Assembly (NCBI GenBank): GCA_021796135.1
Contig: JAJYOQ010000042.1
Span: 1-15,866 of the forward strand
DNA from: Bacteroidota bacterium
GTDB lineage: Bacteria > Bacteroidota > Ignavibacteria > Ignavibacteriales > Ignavibacteriaceae
Direction: 5' to 3'
DNA length: 15,866 nt
Shown piece after piece: positions 1-5,998 of the stretch. A program made the translations under genes and the position numbers. The stretch's first letter is position 1; every line of letters starts with the position of its first letter. The notes beneath the pieces were generated by a model that was not told the DNA's origin, ran no database searches, and was given only the letters and a program-made list of their open reading frames with translations.

Positions 1-24
1 GCAGCATTATTTATCGCGTCTTCC
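1..24. repeat. 24-base inverted copy of 978-1001 at the window edge
   Basis: The reverse complement of bases 1-24 is identical to bases 978-1001, which lie inside the TPR-thioredoxin gene. The match stops at base 25. At the same point the nucleotidyltransferase reading frame on the minus strand loses its family-like sequence and runs into a stop at 11-13. A 24-base exact match is not expected by chance in 16 kb. An inverted junction at a contig end is typical of a chimeric read or fold-back amplification product. A real inversion breakpoint is possible but less likely. Confidence 0.85.
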
Positions 25-121
25 CGCCGACATTAAGTAAAACTTTTGGAGTTGAATATGTATGAGGTTTTAATCTGCTGCCTATTCCGGCTACAGGTAT
101 GATTGCTTTTATTTTACTCAT
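25..121 (-). CDS. Sugar-nucleotide nucleotidyltransferase, N-terminal fragment cut at window edge
   Basis: The minus strand from ATG at 121 reads MSKIKAIIPVAGIGSRLKPH, followed by TYSTPKVLLNVGGK. This is the N-terminus of the NTP_transferase family (glucose-1-phosphate thymidylyl- or mannose-1-phosphate guanylyltransferase-like). It contains the glycine-rich nucleotide loop A-G-x-G-S-R-L and the following TPK, whose lysine is a conserved substrate-binding residue. These enzymes activate sugar phosphates for cell-wall or surface polysaccharide synthesis in the cytoplasm. Only about 33 codons remain of an expected 240-350. The frame is broken where the inverted copy at 1-24 begins, so truncation is probably an edge artefact rather than a true pseudogene. 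No strong Shine-Dalgarno sequence precedes the ATG. The sugar specificity cannot be told from this fragment. Confidence 0.7.
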
Positions 122-183
122 TATTTTTTAATTTAATATATAAAATTAGCTATTATTAAAAAGAATATCAAATAAATTATTGA

Positions 184-211
184 CATGCTGTAGAATTCTA
201 AAAACAGCATG
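184..211. repeat. Inverted repeat with 8-base arms
   Basis: CATGCTGT at 184-191 and ACAGCATG at 204-211 are perfect reverse complements around a 12-base spacer that contains GAATTC. There is no following T-run, so it does not look like an intrinsic terminator. Its place between divergent genes would suit an operator or an mRNA hairpin, but that is inference. The bases around 200-217 also resemble those just before the repeat copy at 2421, so it could be a decayed relative. Confidence 0.4.
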
Positions 212-286
212 CCATACTGAAAACACTTAATCTTTATCAAAACAAACGCCTTATACCTTAAAAAAACAATATCCATCGGCCCTCGT

Positions 287-313
287 TGTCATTCCTCGAA
301 AGCGAGGATCCAA
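287..313 (+). repeat. Dispersed palindromic repeat, copy 1 (diverged)
   Basis: The copy reads TGTCATTCCTCG, then AAAG, then CGAGGATCC. It matches the other copies at 2421, 5384 and 13896 outside the stem. The stem here is TCCTCG paired with CGAGGA (293-298 and 303-308) instead of CCCGC with GCGGG. Both arms changed together, so pairing is preserved although the sequence is not. Confidence 0.7.
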
Positions 314-411
314 ACTGCAGCTATAAATTATTTTTTCTTCCCATAAGCATATATTAAAAAAAAGACTTAGTTTTATATTCAAATTATTAAATAATAAAGC
401 TGGAGATTATA

Positions 412-2397
412 ATGCTATTTCAAAAAAATAAATTTTTCATAAGTTTATTATTTCTCTTCTTTGTTCTGCTGTCATCAAGTTTTGCACAAACCCCTGATAT
501 AGATGCTATAAAAAGAGCAGCCACAATTAAAGACCCGATACAAAAAATTGATGCCTTAAAACAATTTATTCGGGACTATCCGGAAAGCAGTTACGGCGGA
601 ATTGCCAAAGCTAATATATTTTCTGCTTTCCTTGATTTGGGTAAAGTCGATTCGGCTCTTTTTTATGTCAATCAATACTTTGAAATTATTCCTCCTGAAT
701 TAAGAATGAATCCTTATAATGAAGTAGCATATACTCTCGCACAAAAAAGAATAGGTCTGGATTCTGCAGATGTATATTCGGCAAGAGCTATTGATATGGC
801 AAAAAATACAAACTCTCCAAATCTTTCAATGTATCAGGATACGCGAGCTCTGGTTTTATATGACTTAGGAAAATTTGAAGATGCCATGAACCTTGAGAAA
901 CAAGCCATTGTTGGGCATGAAACCGATCCTTCGTATCTACTAAATCTCGCTATGTTCGAAGAAAGTGCCGGTAAAAAGGAAGACGCGATAAATAATGCTG
1001 CTCAAGCCGTAATAAACGGCGATAATGACCAGGCATTAGTTTACTTTAATAATTGGGTTGAACAAAGTAGTCCGACCAAAGAAGGTCAGGAAAAAATAAA
1101 GTCTGAAGTAGCCGGATCTGTTCTTAAAAAATATTTTGAGGACAATAACGGCAAAGATAAAATTAGGACAGAATCAAACGGCGCTGTATTCCTTTCTCAA
1201 CTCGGAGTAAATTTATCACAAGCCGAAAAGTGGGCAAAGTCCGGTGTTTCTTCTTTGAAAAGTAAATCCGATTTGGATGATGTTATTCTATATAAGAAAA
1301 ATTTAGCAATGGTTTATTTTGCAGAAAACAAATCGGAAAGTTCTTTAAAAGAATTAAAATCGGTAGAAGAATACGTTGATCCCTGGGATTTTGATTATTG
1401 GTATACGCTCGGAAGCACCTATGAAAAGCTTGGACAAAATAATAATGCAATCGACAGCTACATTTCCGGAATAATCGCTTTTCAAAACCAAAAAATTACG
1501 TCTGCATTATTAAATCTTGCGAAGAAAAGCGGCATTGATGAGAATACTTTAGGATCAATGATTGAGAAAAGAAAAGAAGAACTGGCGTCTTTTAATCCCG
1601 GTCACTATAATAAAAAATCAACGGGCAAAGTTGTATTGGCTGAATTATTTACCGGAGCGGAATGCGGACCATGCGCAGGAGCTGATGCTGCTTTTGATGC
1701 ATTATCGGAATATTACCCCCGAACAGATTTGGCAATTTTAGAATATCACGTTCATATTCCGGCTCCTGATCCGATGACTAATCCGCAGTCATTTCAACGA
1801 TATAAATATTACGGAGGAAATTTCGGAACTCCTACCGTATTTTTTAACGGCATTGAAAAACTTACAGGCGGCGGTCCAAAACTTTTACTGAAAAATAGAT
1901 TTAATGTCTATAATTATATAATAACACAAATGATGAATAAGAAGTCGGAAGTAACCTTTTCTGGTGCAGCCGATCTAAAAGATAGCCTGGTTAATGTCAT
2001 CCTTGACTTAAAAGGTAAAACTAAATCAAATACTTCTCTTCACGTAGCACTTGTCGAAAAATCAATAAGATATTTCGGCAGCAATGGAGTAACCAAGCAT
2101 CTTTTTGTAGTGCGTCACCTAATCGGTTCCGGTGATGATATCATTTTGAAAATGAAAAATAATTCCGAAAAATTTAATGAGACATTTAACTTAAATGAAA
2201 TCCAAGACGGTCTTACAAAATATCTGAACAATCCAACTACAGATCCTTCATGGCGAGCAAATGTCAAGTTTGCCGGATGGCGTGCTAGAACGGATAAAAT
2301 GGATAGAAAAAATCTCGCCGTTGTAGCGTGGATTCAGGATAACTCTACTAAAGAAATTCTACAATCCTATTATACCGATATATTGACAAAAGACTGA
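412..2397 (+). CDS. Secreted TPR-thioredoxin protein with Omp28-like C-terminal region
   Basis: Predicted exported 661-residue protein. Residues 1-26 form a signal peptide with a basic start, a long hydrophobic run and an SSSFAQ end. Residues about 30-385 are helical and contain TPR-like units, for example around 140-190 and 320-365. A thioredoxin-fold domain follows, with the redox motif C418-G-P-C421 and the cis-proline loop G-T-P474-T-V-F-F. Between them lies an H-x-H-I-P-A-P-D-P-M-T-N-P stretch that I recall from thioredoxin-like proteins with Omp28-type tails. Residues about 505-661 look like that beta-rich tail. A GGAG sequence lies 6 bases before the ATG. The likely role is thiol-disulfide exchange in the periplasm or at the cell surface, with the TPR part binding partners. 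The substrate is unknown. The nDsbD-like gene follows 79 bases downstream, which supports a redox role. Confidence 0.8.
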   Translation: MLFQKNKFFISLLFLFFVLLSSSFAQTPDIDAIKRAATIKDPIQKIDALKQFIRDYPESSYGGIAKANIFSAFLDLGKVDSALFYVNQYFEIIPPELRMNPYNEVAYTLAQKRIGLDSADVYSARAIDMAKNTNSPNLSMYQDTRALVLYDLGKFEDAMNLEKQAIVGHETDPSYLLNLAMFEESAGKKEDAINNAAQAVINGDNDQALVYFNNWVEQSSPTKEGQEKIKSEVAGSVLKKYFEDNNGKDKIRTESNGAVFLSQLGVNLSQAEKWAKSGVSSLKSKSDLDDVILYKKNLAMVYFAENKSESSLKELKSVEEYVDPWDFDYWYTLGSTYEKLGQNNNAIDSYISGIIAFQNQKITSALLNLAKKSGIDENTLGSMIEKRKEELASFNPGHYNKKSTGKVVLAELFTGAECGPCAGADAAFDALSEYYPRTDLAILEYHVHIPAPDPMTNPQSFQRYKYYGGNFGTPTVFFNGIEKLTGGGPKLLLKNRFNVYNYIITQMMNKKSEVTFSGAADLKDSLVNVILDLKGKTKSNTSLHVALVEKSIRYFGSNGVTKHLFVVRHLIGSGDDIILKMKNNSEKFNETFNLNEIQDGLTKYLNNPTTDPSWRANVKFAGWRARTDKMDRKNLAVVAWIQDNSTKEILQSYYTDILTKD

Positions 2398-2420
2398 AAA
2401 ATAAAATATTAAAACAACAT

Positions 2421-2448
2421 GTCATACCCGCGAAAGCGGGTATCCATT
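2421..2448 (+). repeat. Dispersed palindromic repeat, copy 2
   Basis: GTCATACCCGC, GAAA, then GCGGGTATCC. It has a perfect 8-base-pair stem (ATACCCGC at 2424-2431 with GCGGGTAT at 2436-2443) closed by a GAAA tetraloop. Compared with copy 4, one T-A pair in the stem is swapped to A-T on both sides, a compensatory change. It lies between the two redox genes, 24 bases after the first stop codon, so it would be in their joint transcript if they are co-transcribed. Confidence 0.85.
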
Positions 2449-2476
2449 ATTACATAATCAATAGAAGACAAAAAAA

Positions 2477-2962
2477 ATGATAACGAAATTCTTTTTTTAC
2501 ATAACATTTATCTTAATGATATTTTCTACATCAATGGGGTATTCACAAAACATTTCTCCGGAAAAAGTCGTCGATATCAAAGTAAAAGCAAATACAGTTA
2601 GACTAAAAAAGGACGGTATCATTGAAGCAAATATAAGTCTGAATATAATGCGCGGCTGGCATATAAATGCCGATAAACCTCTTGATAATAATTTATCACC
2701 GACAATTGTAAAAATTAAAAATAACCCTGATTTCAAATTAATCAGCATAAAATATCCTATGCCGATCCTCAAAAAACTCGGATTCTCGGATTCCGATCTT
2801 GCACTATTTGAAAATCAAGCAACTGTAATTCTAGAGTTAAAAAGCCTGAAAAAAATCAAGCCGGGAAAAATTAAAATAGACGGTGAAGTTGACTATCAGC
2901 CATGTAATGACCAGACATGCTTGTTCCCTGTTTCAAAACCTTTTTCTATTATAGTTAAGTAA
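2477..2962 (+). CDS. Stand-alone DsbD N-terminal-like (nDsbD-alpha) exported protein
   Basis: The 161-residue protein begins with a signal peptide (residues 1 to about 23, ending MGYSQ). The rest is a single beta-rich domain like the N-terminal periplasmic domain of DsbD. Supporting motifs are GWHINADKP near residues 60-68 and, near the C-terminus, V-D-Y-Q-P-C143-N-D-Q-T-C148-L-F-P. The latter matches the cysteine pair with which nDsbD receives electrons from the membrane domain and passes them to periplasmic thiol proteins. Full DsbD is about 560 residues, with eight membrane helices and a C-terminal thioredoxin domain. Both are absent, and no membrane partner is encoded nearby. It may accept electrons from a CcdA-like protein elsewhere and reduce substrates such as the upstream thioredoxin protein, which is inference. 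The ribosome-binding site is weak (AGAAG). Confidence 0.8.
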   Translation: MITKFFFYITFILMIFSTSMGYSQNISPEKVVDIKVKANTVRLKKDGIIEANISLNIMRGWHINADKPLDNNLSPTIVKIKNNPDFKLISIKYPMPILKKLGFSDSDLALFENQATVILELKSLKKIKPGKIKIDGEVDYQPCNDQTCLFPVSKPFSIIVK

Positions 2963-2981
2963 CGAAGATAAAAAGGTATAA

Positions 2982-4208
2982 TTAACCTGAAATTACCTCT
3001 TCCAGCACTTGCCGGATAGGTTTTGTATTATCAAAATAAGATAATATCTTCTGCAGTACTTTATCCACAACAGCATCCGGGCAGGATGCACCGCTTGTTA
3101 ATATTATTGTTAAAGGATTTTTATCCGGCAAATAATTGTCTGTGACCAGTTCTTTTTTCAAAGTAATATTAAAATGACTTATCTGTTTTGATGATAATAT
3201 TTTTTCTTCGGATGAAATAAAATAAGTGCTTAAATTTTCCTGACACAATTCAGCTATATGACTTGTATTGCTGCTGTTATATCCTCCGACTACAATAGCA
3301 AAGTCTGCTTTTTCTCTTAATAATCCATAAGTAGCTTCTTGGTTGTCATATGTAGCATAGCATAAAGTATCTCGCGTGTCGGCAAAATGAAATTTTAAAT
3401 TTTCGGAGCCATATTTCTGAATGAATGTTTCTTTTAAAAGATTTGCAATAGATTCGGTTTCGCTTGCAAGCATAGTCGTTTGGTTAACGACTCCGATTTT
3501 ATTTAAATACTTTTCCGCATCAAAATTATCGGAATACTTGCCGCTGAAGAATTTATAAAAATATTCCTTGTCAATTTTTCCCAGAATAATTTCTGAAAGA
3601 ACTTTAGCTTCTTCAATATCCCTGATTATCAGTGAAGGAGAGTTTTGAACGCTGTGAGAAAATGTTGCTCGGGTTTCTTCATGAAAATATTTTCCGTGAA
3701 TTACAATTGTATAATCCTCTTTCCCCAATTGAGCTGAGCGGTTCCATACCTTTTCAACAAAAGGACATGTTGTATTGTAAATGTAGGGGTCAATGCCTTT
3801 CTCTTTTAATAAATTTTGTATTTCAATGGTCGTTCCGAATGCAGGTATTATCACAATATCGTTCGAATTTAATTCATTCCAGTCAATAATTTGTTTGCCG
3901 GAAGTGTCCATGACAAACTTTACGCCTCTTTCAACTAAATCTCTGTTAACTCCGGGGTTATGAATCATTTCACTAAGTAAGAAAATTCTTTTATCCGGGT
4001 TTTCTTCAAGAGTCTTATAAGAAATTTCTATTGCGTTCTCAACTCCATAACAGAACCCAAAATGACGCGCTATCAAAAACTTCACCGGACCAAAGTCCAG
4101 CAAAGTGGGAGAAAAATCCTTTTTCCTAGGATCATTCGATTTTCGAGAGTTTTTTATAGTTGAGATAATAGAACTTTTATAAAACTGCGGGACATCAAAT
4201 TGTTTCAT
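2982..4208 (-). CDS. ispH: 4-hydroxy-3-methylbut-2-enyl diphosphate reductase (IspH/LytB), long form
   Basis: IspH catalyses the last step of the MEP pathway, reducing HMBPP to isopentenyl and dimethylallyl diphosphate with a [4Fe-4S] cluster in the cytoplasm. The three cluster cysteines are visible in their family contexts: C53 (GFCYGVENA), C148 (NTTCPFV) and C283 (DTLCYATYDNQ). H176-E177-E178 matches the region of the catalytic His and Glu (H124 and E126 in E. coli). GGYNSSNTSHIAEL near 308-321 is the diphosphate-binding serine/asparagine motif. At 408 residues it is about 90 longer than E. coli IspH. The extra length is an N-terminal extension of about 40 residues plus an insert near 210-235, resembling the cyanobacterial/plant-type long class. 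It has no strong Shine-Dalgarno sequence, converges on the nDsbD-like gene with a 19-base gap, and is divergent from the DUF4097 gene. Confidence 0.95.
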   Translation of the reverse strand: MKQFDVPQFYKSSIISTIKNSRKSNDPRKKDFSPTLLDFGPVKFLIARHFGFCYGVENAIEISYKTLEENPDKRIFLLSEMIHNPGVNRDLVERGVKFVMDTSGKQIIDWNELNSNDIVIIPAFGTTIEIQNLLKEKGIDPYIYNTTCPFVEKVWNRSAQLGKEDYTIVIHGKYFHEETRATFSHSVQNSPSLIIRDIEEAKVLSEIILGKIDKEYFYKFFSGKYSDNFDAEKYLNKIGVVNQTTMLASETESIANLLKETFIQKYGSENLKFHFADTRDTLCYATYDNQEATYGLLREKADFAIVVGGYNSSNTSHIAELCQENLSTYFISSEEKILSSKQISHFNITLKKELVTDNYLPDKNPLTIILTSGASCPDAVVDKVLQKILSYFDNTKPIRQVLEEVISG

Positions 4209-4365
4209 TTTGAAATAAATTTTAATTATTAACTATAATTTAATAATTCCCTGATAAAACTTCTGTGAAATGAGTAGTAATTTTCTATTTTATGTATAAT
4301 AAACTCTTTTATTGTAACCTAATTAATTTTATTGAAGTCTAATCAAGAAAATAATTGGAGATATT

Positions 4366-5304
4366 ATGAAAACATTTAAATATAGAGTTATATCAGGTTT
4401 TATTATTTTAACTTTATTTTCTCTAAATATAGCGGCATGCGGTACGTATAATGAATTTGGAGGAAGCACATTAAAGACAATCAGCGAAAAAACATTCAAT
4501 ACAACTCCGGGTAAAAACTTTACTTTAAAAGCCAGTTCAGGCGATGTAAAGATTACCACTTCTGACGCTCCTCAAGTATATATTAAAGTACTTGGTAATG
4601 AAATTGCAACAAAAAAAATCAATCTTAATTTTGATGACTCTGAAAACGGTATAACAGTAACAGCCGAAAAAGAAGGCGCACTGAACTTCTTTAACTTTGG
4701 CAATAACATTAGACTAAGGTTCGAAATAATACTGCCGGTAAAATACAGCGCAAATATATCAAGAAGCGGAGGTGATATTTCCATTAGTAATCTCCAAGGC
4801 GAAACAATCTTACACACTTCGGGAGGTGATATTTCAATTGATAACCTGAATGGAAGTTTAAAGGCATTTACCTCTGGAGGAGATATTAACTGTACAAATA
4901 TTAATGGTCCTATAAAAATTCAGACCTCCGGAGGCGATATAATTTGTTCGAAGTTTGTCAGCGATCTGGATGCCTCGACATCCGGTGGTAATATTTCCCT
5001 TGACGGGAAAGATGCAAAGATTAAAGCATCGACATCCGGAGGAGAGATTAAGCTTATTTATTCGGGCGATAACAAAGGAATTGATCTTTCCTCTTCCGGA
5101 GGAAGTATAAATTTAATACTGCCGTCAGATTTTAATGCAAGTGCAAAGATGTACACATCAGGAGGGACTATTGATTACAGTGGATTTTCAGTAAACAATG
5201 TAACAAAAATTACCTCAACAAAATTTGAAGCAGACCTAAACAAAGGCGGAAATCCGCTTATAGTTAAAACATCAGGAGGCGATATAGATTTGCGCAAACA
5301 ATAA
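4366..5304 (+). CDS. DUF4097-type beta-repeat lipoprotein
   Basis: This 312-residue predicted lipoprotein has a signal peptide ending in a lipobox, I-A-A-C25, so it should be exported and lipid-anchored. After about residue 50 it is almost entirely short beta strands. From residue 134 come five exact 18-residue units, each starting SGGD or SGGN (134, 152, 170, 188, 206). They are followed by longer units (SGGEI, SGGSI, SGGTI) and a final SGGDIDL near the C-terminus. This is the DUF4097/DUF4098 (YvlB-like) beta-solenoid family. Its function is unknown; such proteins are often linked to envelope sensing, but nothing here shows that. A GGAG lies shortly before the ATG. It is transcribed away from ispH, and no sigma or anti-sigma gene is adjacent. 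Confidence 0.85.
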   Translation: MKTFKYRVISGFIILTLFSLNIAACGTYNEFGGSTLKTISEKTFNTTPGKNFTLKASSGDVKITTSDAPQVYIKVLGNEIATKKINLNFDDSENGITVTAEKEGALNFFNFGNNIRLRFEIILPVKYSANISRSGGDISISNLQGETILHTSGGDISIDNLNGSLKAFTSGGDINCTNINGPIKIQTSGGDIICSKFVSDLDASTSGGNISLDGKDAKIKASTSGGEIKLIYSGDNKGIDLSSSGGSINLILPSDFNASAKMYTSGGTIDYSGFSVNNVTKITSTKFEADLNKGGNPLIVKTSGGDIDLRKQ

Positions 5305-5383
5305 TATAGAATAAAGGTATCGCAAACAGAAGTGTTCTGATAAATTCTTCCGGCAAAAATTTGTTATTTTAAAATATGAGATT

Positions 5384-5410
5384 GTCATTCCCGTGAAAGC
5401 GGGAATCTAT
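5384..5410 (+). repeat. Dispersed palindromic repeat, copy 3
   Basis: GTCATTCCCGT, GAAA, then GCGGGAATC. The stem ATTCCCGT (5387-5394) pairs with GCGGGAAT (5399-5406), with one G-T wobble next to the GAAA loop. It lies 79 bases after the DUF4097 stop codon and before the TPM-domain gene. Confidence 0.85.
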
Positions 5411-5495
5411 TTTCATGTTTATTATATTAAATTAGATTTAACTATTGATATTTCCTTTTGACTTAATTACTTTTAGTTGATCAATTAGGAAAGAA

Positions 5496-5951
5496 ATGCA
5501 CGGACTAATATACCACTTTATAAGCGACGATGAGATGCTCCGAATTTCCAATAGCATCAAAAAAGCGGAAGAAACTACCGCCGGAGAAATCCGAGTAGCA
5601 ATAAAAGAACACTTGCATTTTTTTGAACGATTCAAATCAATAAAAGAATTAGCGGAAAAAGAATTCTACCGGCTGGGAATTAATAAAACAAAAGATAAAA
5701 CAGGCATATTAATTTTCATTGTTCTGCCGAAAAGAGGATTCTATATAATGGCAGATACCGGTATTCATGCAAAAGTAGCCGACAACACCTGGGATTCCAT
5801 AAAAGATGAAATCCAAAAAATGTTTTCATACGGTCAGTTTTCAAGAGGTATTATCAACGCAGTACAAAGTGTCGGTAAAATCCTAAGCCAACACTTCCCT
5901 ATCAATCCAAACGATACAAACGAACTTTCTAATCAAATAGTTATAGAATAA
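5496..5951 (+). CDS. TPM-domain (TLP18.3/Psb32/MOLO-1) protein, cytoplasmic form
   Basis: The 151-residue protein matches the TPM fold. It has an early helix (DDEMLRISNSIKKAEE), then the strand T-A-G-E-I-R-V-A, a helix ending K-E-F-Y-R-L-G-I, the strand K-T-G-I-L-I-F-I-V-L, and RGFYIMADTGIHAKV, all characteristic of the family. Most relatives have a signal peptide and a C-terminal membrane helix. This one has neither, so it is probably cytoplasmic. Similar short TPM proteins in Bacteroidota often sit in LemA-TPM operons, but no LemA gene is present here. The molecular function is not established; phosphatase activity was reported for a plant relative. AGGA lies 5 bases before the ATG. It converges on sbcC with a 47-base gap. 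Confidence 0.8.
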   Translation: MHGLIYHFISDDEMLRISNSIKKAEETTAGEIRVAIKEHLHFFERFKSIKELAEKEFYRLGINKTKDKTGILIFIVLPKRGFYIMADTGIHAKVADNTWDSIKDEIQKMFSYGQFSRGIINAVQSVGKILSQHFPINPNDTNELSNQIVIE

Positions 5952-5998
5952 TTTTTCTTAATCATAAATCCTTTGCTTTAACCCAGCTTTAATTTTAA

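Larger units (their letters stand above)
122..411. other. Divergent intergenic region with two hairpins
   Basis: This 290-base AT-rich spacer lies between the leftward nucleotidyltransferase fragment and the rightward TPR-thioredoxin gene, so it should hold promoters for both. I see no gene in it. It contains a hairpin at 184-211 and a diverged copy of the dispersed palindromic repeat at 287-313. No promoter could be assigned with confidence. Confidence 0.6.

Noticed and set aside
2497..2772. Open frame on the minus strand opposite the nDsbD-like gene
   Set aside because: It lies wholly within a well-supported gene on the other strand and has no recognisable domain. The same holds for the frames at 3632-3889, 4572-4817, 6201-6542, 10526-10732, 10733-10981, 14238-14432 and 14715-14903.
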